A stretch of DNA of 64,000 bases, from NCBI RefSeq assembly GCF_001641265.1, contig NW_020167520.1:1984001-2048000 (forward strand), in the 5' to 3' direction. The stretch comes from Pseudogymnoascus destructans (lineage: Eukaryota; Ascomycota; Leotiomycetes; Thelebolales; Thelebolaceae). Position numbers and translations under genes: made by a program. Shown here piece by piece: positions 1 to 9,473 of the stretch. The notes under the pieces were generated by a model. The model ran no database searches and was not told the origin of the DNA. It saw only the letters and a program-made list of their open reading frames with translations. The first letter of the stretch is position 1. Every line of letters begins with the position of its first letter.

Positions 1-103
1 GATTACGAGCACTACGTACGGGCTAGTGACGACCACGACCCTTTGAACCCCGAAGAAGCGATAGATACGCGCAGCGCAGCCTCACAGACCGGGAATCGTG
101 ACA

Positions 104-1420
104 ATGGTGGCGGAGACGAAGCTTTATTCGGAGCTGGGGATTAAGCCTGAGGCGACGCAGGATGAGATTAAGAAGGCATATCGGTACGTCGTCATGAACA
201 GCTACGCCATTCATTACCCCTCCTCCCCCTCCACTTCCACCCTCAACCCCTTCTCCCAACCCCAAACAAGACACACAAAAGCTAACCATCTGTACAGCAA
301 ATCCGCAATGAAATGGCACCCCGACAAAAACCCCAACAACCCCCAAGCCTCTGAGAAATTCAAAGAAGTCTCCCAAGCCTACGAAATCCTCTCCGACCCC
401 GAAAAGCGCAAGACCTACGACCAATACGGTCTCGAGTTCCTCCTCCGCGGCGGCCCCCCTCCCCCCGAGCCAGGCGAGGGCCCGCAATATGCCGGTGCGG
501 GCGCGGGGGGCATGCCTGGCGGATTCGCGGGGATGGGAGGGATGCCTGCTGGCGGGGGGGCGAGGACGTTTCACTTCGCTACTGGGGGAGGGGGGGGCAA
601 GGCGGCGGTGCGTTCCATTTTAATAATCCGCAGAGTATTTTTGAGGAGTTTCTGCGGCAGAGTGAGGGGGGGGGATGGGAGGAGGAGGGGGGATGGATGA
701 TTTGTTTGGGAGCTCCTTCGGCGGCTCCGGCGGCGGCGGGATGCCACGCACGCGCACGAAAGCGGGAGGAGGCCCCCAAGCGGCGCGGAGGCGGCAACCT
801 GTTGAGCCCGAAGTGACGGTGGTGGAGAGGCCGCTGCCGATATCGCTGGAGGATCTGTTTAAGGGGACGCATAAGAAGATGAAGTTCCAGCAGAAGACGT
901 TTGATGCCGAAGGGAAAAGGACGACGAAGGATCGGATTCTGGAGATGGATATTAAGCCGGGGCTGAAGAAGGGGAGTAAGATTAAGTTTCAGGGGGTGGG
1001 GGATCAGGAGGAGGGGGGGAGGCAGGATTTGCATTTTATTGTTGAGGAGGTGAGTTTCCTTTTTTTCATTCCTCTCTAATCTAATCATCATATTGCACTA
1101 CGTATGGAACGCCAGACTAACCCCGCAATCAGAAAAATCACCCCCTCTTCACCCGCGAAGGCGACGACATCGTCCTCCCCCTCGAACTCGACCTCAAAGA
1201 AGCCCTAACAGGCTGGAAACGCACCGTCACCACCATCGACGGCAAGAACCTCGTCATCGACAAGGGAGGCCCCACGCAGCCGGGCAGCAACGACACGTAC
1301 CCCGATCTGGGGATGCCGAAGAAGGGGGGGGGGAGGGGGAACTTCGTGGTGAGGTATAATGTTAAGTTTCCGGGGACGTTGACGGGGGAGCAGAAGGAGA
1401 AGTTGAAGGAGATTTTGTAG
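104..1420 (+). CDS. sis1: Type II Hsp40 co-chaperone (Sis1/Psi1-like), two apparent frameshifts
   Basis: Cytosolic/nuclear DnaJ co-chaperone that stimulates Hsp70 and delivers substrates. Exons are 104-183, 298-1049 and 1133-1420, with GT-AG introns at 184-297 and 1050-1132. Exon 1 and the start of exon 2 encode the J domain with the HPD tripeptide (KWHPDKN). A Gly/Phe-rich linker follows ([12 protein letters not shown]), then the C-terminal substrate-binding domains ([37 protein letters not shown]). No zinc-finger region is present, so it is type II. The frame slips by one base twice, near the G runs at 590-597 and 666-674. The sequence between them reads [17 protein letters not shown] in the third frame. 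Restoring one G in each run would give about 373 residues, close to Sis1/Psi1. This is either a homopolymer sequencing error or a real lesion. The start at 104 gives a normal J-domain N terminus. Confidence 0.88.
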
Positions 1421-1821
1421 GTGGGTGGTGGTGGGAGGTGGTGGGTTTGGTGGGCGCTTTGTGTTGTTTTATGTGGGCGGTGTTTGTGGGGTGGTGGTTA
1501 AGTGAGTTTTTCGTTTGGGAGATGGAGGGAGGTATTTATCGAGGAGTGTTTGGTATGTTGGGGAAGTGTATATAGACGCATTATGAACATCAATTAAACA
1601 GTTATTTTACAAAATTTAACCATTGACACCTTGGTGGGGTGAGTGCTGGATCAGCCTCAACGCAGACGACCATCTGTTATTACATCTTCAACCAGGCACA
1701 GAGAGAAACATGAACCCAGGCAGCCAGCTCGTTGAGTATATACGACCTATTCTATTCAAACATTATAGTCGCTCAACGCTTCTATTTCTGAAAATGCAAG
1801 GATCTGGCAACTATAACTTCT
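1421..1821. other. Convergent intergenic region
   Basis: About 400 bases between the convergent Hsp40 and Pdx1 genes. The first part is G/T-rich and probably the Hsp40 3' UTR. I see no supported ORF or RNA gene here. Confidence 0.6.
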
Positions 1822-2829
1822 TTACCACCCCCTTCCAGCCATCTTCTCGCTCTCGGGCATCTTATCAACATTAATCCCCACCATCGCCTCACCCAAATCC
1901 TCACTGATCTCCGCCAACACCTTAGCATCCCTAAAGTGCGTAACGGCCTGCACAATAGCCTTCGCCCTCTTCGCCGCATCCCCCGACTTGAAGATGCCCG
2001 AACCCACAAACACACCATCACAGCCCAACTGCATCATCAGCGCCGCATCCGCCGGCGTCGCGACACCTCCCGCCGCGAAATTCACAACCGGCAGACGTCC
2101 CAACTTGGCCGTCTCCTTGAGCAGCTCAAACGGCGCCGCGATCTCCTTAGCCAGGACGCGCAGCTCGGTATCGGACATGCGCGAGGCGTGCGCGATCTCG
2201 GCGTTGACGGTGCGCATGTGGCGGACGGCCTCGACGACGTCGCCGGTGCCTGCCTCGCCCTTGGTGCGGATCATGGCGGCGCCTTCGCTGATGCGGCGGA
2301 GGGCTTCGCCGAGGTTGCGGCATCCGCACACGAAGGGGACGGTGAAGGGGTGCTTCTCGACGTGGTGTGCGTGGTCGGCGGGGGTGAGGACTTCGGACTC
2401 GTCGATGTAGTCGACGCCGATGGCTTCGAGGATCTGGAGAGGGGGGCGGGGTTAGCGGGGTAAAGAAGGTCAGAGGGGTTGGGGAGGGGTTAAATGGGGA
2501 CGTACCTGGCACTCAACAAAGTGACCGATGCGCGCCTTGGCCATGACGGGGATGGTGACAGCAGCCATGATCTCCTTGATCATCTTCGGGTCCGACATGC
2601 GGGCCACGCCGCCCTCGACGCGGATATCAGCGGGGACACGCTCGAGCGCCATGACGGCGCAGGCGCCGGCCTCCTCGGCGATGCGGGCTTGGGCTGCGTC
2701 GACGACGTCCATGATGACGCCGCCCTGCAACATACGGGCCAGGCCGGTCTTTACGATGAAGGAGTCGGTGGTGGAGCCATTGGCGGCGTTGGTGGCAGTG
2801 GCGCCGAGGACGGGGAGTTCAGTTGCCAT
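1822..2829 (-). CDS. pdx1: Pyridoxal 5'-phosphate synthase, Pdx1/SNZ/PyroA subunit
   Basis: Synthase subunit of the DXP-independent vitamin B6 pathway. It makes PLP from ribose 5-phosphate, glyceraldehyde 3-phosphate and ammonia supplied by the Pdx2 glutaminase. Exons are 2829-2506 and 2433-1822, joined in phase 0 across a 72-nt GT-AG intron, giving 311 aa (family about 300). Family landmarks are visible: the N-terminal [19 protein letters not shown] strand and helix with the essential Asp, the early active-site region [23 protein letters not shown], the internal [14 protein letters not shown] segment with the Schiff-base Lys region, and [17 protein letters not shown] with the phosphate-binding [12 protein letters not shown]. 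The start gives MATELPVLG and agrees with fungal homologues as I remember them. No Pdx2 partner lies in this window. The leader contains a (GT)n run. Confidence 0.96.
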
Positions 2830-3600
2830 TGTTGCGTGTGTGTGTGTGTATATGTACAGAGGATTCCACGGGGGAGGATTGTTTGAAGGGAGAGTTGAAT
2901 TGCAGAATGTGACACTTTTTAAGAGGAGGGAGGTGGATGAGAAAGTGGGTTGGAAAGGTGGTGGTTGTGCGGGGTTAAAGAGAGAGAAGTTGAAGCCGAC
3001 TTTTTCTTAGTGGGACAACTCCGATACGATAACACATGTAGGCACGGGACTGTTTCCGGGGCCCGATCTCCGAAATTTATTAGAGAGACTCGATAATTAA
3101 TGGGCACGCGTGCATTGTACAGCGCTTAGCCACGGGCTATAAACGTAAATAAAACGTAAATTTGAGGTTATTCTCAAAATTACGTTTATGTACACCGATT
3201 CTGGAAGGTAAGGGGGAAAAAACCAGGAGCAACCAGGCCGACTCAGGCCAACCCCGCCGTGGAGAAGCAAATAAACCGGCGGTGACATTTTCTTTGTGGG
3301 AATTACCAGAATCGGAAGGAAAGACGTAGATAAGTCAGTCAGGAAGTAAATAAGGAAATATAGGAATAAAGAACAAAATAAGTATAACGTCAAATATAAA
3401 AATAAATAGCTAGAAATAGCTAGAGTGGGATATCATCACTAGAAAATCATTTATTCCTAATAAAGACGTCAGCCGCCAAACAAATTGGCAAGACGACGAT
3501 GATCTAGAAACTACCAGCCTCAAACCAAGGTGTTATAAAACAAAGACGACACCGCCACCACCACCGCCGCCATCGCCAACCATCACCACCACCAACAACC
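2830..3600. other. Divergent promoter region of pdx1 and the GGCT-like gene
   Basis: This 770-base region holds the upstream regions of both flanking genes. A short GT dinucleotide run lies just upstream of the pdx1 start. A stretch of CCA/CCG-type triplet repeats occurs at about 3546-3600, directly before the GGCT-like ATG, probably in its leader. An A-rich stretch with repeated AAATA words lies at 3340-3420. I see no gene. Confidence 0.55.
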
Positions 3601-4074
3601 ATGGGCATCACCCTCACCTCCCCCCCAAAACAAACCCTCTACTTCGCCTACGGTTCCAACCTCTCCCCGACCCAAATGCACTCCCGCTGCCCCTCCTCCC
3701 CTCTCCACACTCCCCCCCTCGCCACCCTCAAAGACCACGAATGGTTCATCGGCGAGCGGGGATACGCTAATATCCGTCCCTGTCCCGGGCGAGAGGTGGT
3801 AGGCTTGCTATATGTGATGGACCCAGGGGACGAGGAGGGGTTGGATGAGGCGGAGGGGGTGCCGTGGGCGTATGAGAGGAGGGGGATGGGAGTTGAGGTG
3901 CTGGGGGTGCTGGGGGTGCGGGAGGTGAGGGTGTTGGTGTATCTTGATCCGAGAAAGGGGAGTGGGAGGGCGAGTGAGGAGTATATTGAGAGGTTGAGGA
4001 GGGGGAGGGAGGAGAGCGGGGAGTTGGGGTTGGTGGTGGGGGATACGTGGGGGGAGGGGTGGGATGGGGAGTGA
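3601..4074 (+). CDS. Gamma-glutamylcyclotransferase-like (GGCT/AIG2 fold) protein
   Basis: Single-exon 157-aa protein. The signature of the GGCT/AIG2 superfamily, FAYGSNLSPTQM (residues 14-25), is present. It is followed by a typical second strand and loop (EWFIGERGYANI) and a later GLLYVMDPGDEEGLDEAEG segment that carries the expected acidic residue of the active-site pocket. Family members cleave gamma-glutamyl peptides to 5-oxoproline, but the substrate here cannot be told from sequence. The ATG is the first in frame and sits in a CCACC-like context. Codon use is strongly split. Roughly the first 55 codons nearly all end in C, and the remaining codons mostly end in G (see findings). The C-terminal third, after about residue 120, is highly charged. 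Confidence 0.82.
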   Translation: MGITLTSPPKQTLYFAYGSNLSPTQMHSRCPSSPLHTPPLATLKDHEWFIGERGYANIRPCPGREVVGLLYVMDPGDEEGLDEAEGVPWAYERRGMGVEVLGVLGVREVRVLVYLDPRKGSGRASEEYIERLRRGREESGELGLVVGDTWGEGWDGE

Positions 4075-4360
4075 GAGTGGGAGTGGGGAGTGCGTTATCA
4101 AGCCCCCTTCCCCCCCTCCTCCATCTCTCTCTCCATCGCTAATCCAATGCCTCCAAGAAACTGCGCAAAAAATGGCTCATGATATATTACTCCGTCACAC
4201 CCAAAACATCCTCTTATAAATTCATCTAATCTCGTCTTCTCGTACCATGGATAACTGCGCTGGCAGCCAGTGCCAGCAAGCCATCCTGCATAAAACCAAT
4301 CATATCAATCTCCCCCCCACCCAATGCACGATCAAGAGATGGCGAAAGCACACCCCTCTC

Positions 4361-7223
4361 CTACGTACAAGGATTCAAAAACGGATTCAACAGCAACTCA
4401 TCCGCATCCGGACGATCACGATCATCAATCTCAAACGTCTGATCCAAGAAGCGCTTCGCCTCATCACTCGCCGCCTCCGGAATCGTCGGCCGCGCCTTGC
4501 TCCCCCCAATCTTGAAGATGGCCTGCAGCTGCGAGCAGTCCGGGTACGGATGGCTGCCCGTCATCATCTCAATGACCAGACACCCGAGCGACCACACATC
4601 CGACTTGCGCGTGTACTTGGTCTGCTTGACGACCTCCGGCGCCATCCAGAACACCGATCCCTGTAGCGAGGGGCGGTTCTTGCTGTTCCCCGCGCCGCCG
4701 AGCACATTCGAAGCTTCCATCTTCTTCGAGATGCCAAAATCCGAGATCTTGATCCCGCCCTTGTTGTCGACCAGGATATTGGCGCCCTTGATATCGCGGT
4801 GCACGATGTCGCGGCCGTGGAGGTAGGCGAGCCCCGTGACGATCTGGCGCACGAAGCTGCGCACGAGCGGCTCGCGGAGGGCGCCGTACGAGTTCAGCAT
4901 CGTCTGCACGGATCCGCCGGGGACGTACTCGAGGAAAATGTTGAGCGAGTCGGCGGAGGAACTGCAGCCCAGGTATTGCACGATGTTTGGGTGCTGGAGC
5001 TCGCGGAGAAGGCCGATCTCGCGCTTCAGGGCGTCGATCATGCTCTTCTTCTTCTGGTCGTTGGCACTGGCAACACCTGCAGATAGCGACTGGACTTGCT
5101 TGACAGCCAGAAGCTCTCCCGTCACGGTGTGGAGCGCGAGATAGACGCTGCCGAAGGAACCCTGGCCGATAAGAGCACCCTTCATCCACTTGCTGTCATC
5201 CCACGAGTCACCAGCCAAGAAACTCTGCAAGTCATCATCAGCCTCCTCACCATCTTCATTGAGTGCCTCGCTGATTTCGCGCAGCGAGCCGGCTTCGGTG
5301 CTACCATCTTCGAAGTAGCTGCTCGTAGTGCGTCCATCCGGATCGGTGATGTTGACATGCGTGTCGGAGCCGCTGTCAAATGAGACGTATGATTTTCTGT
5401 TGGGCTCGCTGGCCGATTCCTCTTGGAGTGGCTCCAACACTGACGAAGAGACCGAGTCGCGGTATACCGAGTGTCCGCGGTCGAGCACACGCAGTTTCGG
5501 GCCAGAGGGGCCGGTCTGGAGCCAAGTATCTTCTATGCGAGGCATAGGAGGTGCATCCTTCATACTCGATGCAAAGCTGAGGTTGCTGGCTACAGACAGC
5601 CGGCTGTTGACTCTGCTGAGACGCTTCGATCTTCGTAGTGATAACCGGGCTGTCTTATCAATCTCCTCCTTGGCATGGTTCGGGAAGTAAGTAGTCAAAT
5701 CAGATGTGATGAGCTCACTGGGAGGCCTCTGTCCAAAGAATTGTCGGAGCACATCGTTCTTTCCCCGTCCCTGCCTCCTTTTTACAGGAGCAGCATCCGC
5801 TGGAGGTGGTCGTTCCAGATCCTTGGCTGCGTTGTGGACATTTCGCTCACGCTCCTCAGCGGAAACATTCGACGTGAACGAGGAGGGAGAAAGAGGATAT
5901 TGTAGGCCAGTACCCCACTGCTCTCCAAGGATCTTCTGCGCCTTCACCTGGCTCCGCTTGCCAGTGCCTTCCAGTGCCCGAGAACGTAACTGGGCCGACT
6001 CTTCCATGGCGATATCCGCCGCGCGTTGGAGTTCCGTTTCAGAAGGCTCTCCAGCGTGGATCTTGCGCAGAATCAGACGGTTTCGTTCCGGTCTTTTCGA
6101 GTCCCTAATAATACGCCATAATTCTGGTTCGAAGAGTCGACGACATGCTGCTGGATCTGGTTCGAGGCCAGCCAGGGTCCAGAAACAGTAATTCCTTTCA
6201 TGGTCCTCCCGATAGGTGAACTTCCGCAGGGTCAACCTCATCACCTCGTCGATTGTCTTGCAATCTGTCACTTTGACGACCTTGGTCAAGCCATCCTTGG
6301 CAATGACGCGAATCATATCCTGATCTTCTGGTAACGACGACATTAACGACCCATCTATGCTGCCAGCTCCGCGAGTGTGGTGTCCGATGAGGCGGGCTGT
6401 CTGCGGCTGGTCCCTGTCGAGAGGAGTGCCCGGGTGCCGAGCGGACTGAGAAGATATCGCAGATGTGGCCGGGAAGTATCCTTGGCCTTGGTCTCTTCGT
6501 ATATCTTGTGGGCTAATCGCATTGTACCGTTGTTGGCGGATAACTCGCGCTTCTTCCGGCAGTGGGGAGTTAGGACGGGAGCTTGACTTTGAGGAAATTT
6601 CAGGCGTTAGGCTACCAAGATTGTAAGAGTCGTACTGTCTCGAGAATCGTTTATTATTTGTTGCAGCACGGTTGGCTGAGGTGGGAGGTCTGGGCGAGGC
6701 AGATGACGCAGGCGTATATAGGAGGCTACTCTGGAGACTAGCAAATGAGTCCTGCTACCGTTAGTGATCAAAGAAAGAGAAACTGTTGGATAAGGCCTCT
6801 GTATACTCTATTCCTCTTCTTCTGATTGGCATATGCCTTCGTCCTGAGTTTCTTGATGCTCACGAACAAGCGCACACGGTCGCCAATCTTGTCGATGCCC
6901 ATTTCTTGCAGGACGGCCTTGTCCATCTCCAGCAGGTTCTCTCCATTAATATTATTCTTCTTGAACAGCTTCTCATAGGCGCCGCAGTTGATTGTATGCA
7001 GCCAGTCGCAGACACGCTCCTCATCCCAATGCTTTGCAGAGTCGGGGTCGTCAATGGAATCCGAGAACTCGGATTCCGTTGGGCTAAAAGATGTCTGGTT
7101 GCTTGGGGGGACGACCAAGACTCTCCGGCCAGTTAGACCAGCGGACGTTGGCATCGAGGACTGCTGGATGCCCGCCGACGATAGATTCGCTGGATATGGC
7201 GACTGGGAGGCTAACATGGCCAT
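4361..7223 (-). CDS. ste11: MAPKKK Ste11/SteC (pheromone/filamentation MAP kinase cascade)
   Basis: Serine/threonine MAP kinase kinase kinase that phosphorylates the Ste7-type MAPKK. Exons are 7223-6807 and 6751-4361, joined in phase 0 (NR|DSF) by a 55-nt intron, giving 935 aa. A SAM domain lies at about residues 62-130 (HWDEERVCDWLHTINCGAYE, then LLEMDKAVLQEMGIDKIGDR). It normally binds a Ste50-type adaptor. A Ras-binding-like domain lies at about residues 280-360 (MIRVIAKDGLTKVVKVTD). The kinase domain occupies the last 270 residues, with the glycine loop GQGSFGSVYLA, catalytic Lys in LLAVKQVQ, HRDIKGANILVD, DFGISKK and MAPEVV. Nothing looks broken. The start chosen is the first of two closely spaced ATGs (MAM). 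The long upstream region may contain a long leader. Confidence 0.95.
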
Positions 7224-9473
7224 GGCTGTTGTCGGTTTGCGGAGCGAGGCTCAGCGATGCGGCGATATTGAGATCTAACAGCTAACAGCTGGCGACGGAG
7301 CTGACGTCCGGGTTATAACTCCTCAACGGACGGAGAAGAAGTGACAGGCAGTTCATCAATGCTATACTACTGCGTATGATGGCACTGTCTGAGAATGTTT
7401 TGATGGCGTGTTTGCCCCGTGTGTTTCGAGGGCCGTATGGGGAAAAGAGGGACTAGTGGGCAAGAGTCGGAGTCGAGGGTTGATTGAGGGCGACGGGGCG
7501 GTGGGTTTCAGGAAGGTGAACCCTGGGAAAGGTACCTGCGAACCGGCGCTAGAGTGGGAGTAGCAAGAAGTAGACAGGCTGGTACAGGTACGGGCGGAAC
7601 AAAGACAACAGCGAATCTCGGGGATGTCTTCCGAGGCCTTGAAGATTTGTGAAAGAAGAGGTGAAGTTGATGTGCATATATATGATATAGTATGTCTGTT
7701 TATATATATTCTTCAGAACGTTCCGTCAGTCATCGGTCGATTAGTTGCGTTTCGCTGAAGTTCTTTTTGTGAGGCTCTCTCGCCATGTCAGCCATACAAA
7801 CACTTCAATGTACAGGACTGAGACGACGCGAGAGAAAGAGGGTCAGCCAGTCAGCCATACAGTCCCCTACCCTACGGAGACAGTACGTAGTAGAGCACAG
7901 CCACGCGTTGACGCTGAAACTGTCATACTGTAGCCGCCACAAGCATGCCAGACAGGTCATCATCGCCGTCTTTGTCCCCGTCACCTTCTCATCATGTTGT
8001 CGCGGATTGTGGACAGCGGTTGTTCCTCTGTCTCCCAGTTCCTCCTTTGTCTTCCGCCCTTCTCAGCGCTATGGAATGCTCGTCATGACCCCTCTCATCT
8101 CACTCTCGCACGCACGCGCTGTGGCGGGGAGCCGTTGTATCGCTGAAACGTGGTAAGGGGCGCTCGCGGAAGACGCTGGCGGTAGGTAGTTAGGGGAGGC
8201 CACCCCGGCCGCTCTGACACCGGAAGCGTTTGGTGTAGGGGCGGTGTGTGTCTATTTCTCCCATGCACGACACCCGTTATCTATGATCTGGCTATGATCT
8301 GGCTGTGGCTCTGTCCGAGAACCATGTACTGATCATGGGTATTGTGGTCTTCAACTCCAGCACTATTCTATCCGCATCAAAACAAACATGTGATGCCCCT
8401 GGCGCCGATCCAGAGAACGATTGGGATCCAATAATAGTAATATGAAGTCCTATGGGAGGCTCTTGTTTTGGATTTGATGAGTTGTCGGTCATCACCACAT
8501 GTTGTTGATGCCGAGCAATGCGTGCCTGCCATCACTTGACGCCTGTGACTTCAGTGAGACGCCGTACAGAGTATGGAATGATCTTTACCATGATTGATAT
8601 TAACACAGATATGCAGGCCTGGCGAGACCCGGCGAGACCGTCGAGCAATATAGTACTGCCATGGATGTTATGCAGAATAAACTCTCCAACCCTCATGGCT
8701 TGGGCCAACAACGATCATCATCAAACCAAACAAGACTCTTCAACCTGATGTCTCACCTAGCAAACGCCCTCCGCCAGATAACGAAGAAATCTTCAAAAAT
8801 CCAAACGCCCTCATCTACCAGCTGCAGCTTCAGCTTCAGCGCGCGAAACAAAAGTATCTTGTGCTCCGACTCTGAAACTTTCTCCGCGTTTTCGCTCTCG
8901 GGAGACCCAAGTGCAACTGCACCCTCCATGCCGCTGCCCAACTGTTCCACTGCGCTTGATAGAGAGCAACAGAGTGGTCCTGAAGCAGCAGAGGGGAGTA
9001 ATGAGGGTATCAAGTGCAGAGAAGCAGATGGACAGCCACCGCGAGCTCACCGAGGTGACGCTCACGCAGAAGGGCCAAAGGAAGGAAGTCTATGGCATGA
9101 ATCGCAGGACGGAGTAAGTAGTCGGGGTCGAGAAGATGATTGTATGAGTAGAATAGTTCTTTCCTTATGTTTATGATGATACCCTCTCTTCTCAATACAG
9201 TACAAAATAGGTACCTGTACATGTACCATATTTAGTCACCTGATCAGAAGCTCAAGTAGTGTCAGCCTAGAATGTCAGGCCAATCACCATCTCATCTCCC
9301 CATAGCTCCAATGTCCAACGTCACCCTACAGGATCCGCGCAAGGCTGAAGGCGGAGGCCCGTACTTGAACTCTCCCTGTGCGACTCCCCCGCCATTCCAA
9401 CAAGCCAGCGGCTACACTCTGTTACTCTTTGAAGCTGTGCTCAATAATGAGGTAGCAACCTACAATCTGACCC
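7224..9473. other. Long intergenic region between ste11 and vps18
   Basis: About 2.25 kb separating the divergent ste11 and vps18 genes. The ste11-proximal part (7224-7740) is probably leader and promoter sequence. The segment 8690-9115 contains fragments of coding-like sequence described separately. A partly repeated motif, TCAGCCATACA, occurs at about 7788-7798 and 7851-7861. Otherwise I see only short unsupported ORFs. Confidence 0.5.
8693..9115 (+). pseudogene. Possible decayed or unmodelled small coding region
   Basis: One frame reads a plausible protein segment, from TIIIKPNKTLQ through PPPDNEEIFKNPNALIYQ and the coiled-coil-like QLQLQLQRAKQKYLVLRL, then meets TGA near 8872. A one-base shift continues into another open frame ending with KQMDSHRELTEVTLTQKGQR and NRRTE before TAA at about 9115. 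There is no convincing start codon in the first frame and no clear splice pair connecting the frames. It could be a decayed gene, a gene with an intron I cannot place, or chance. I do not recognise a family. Confidence 0.25.
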
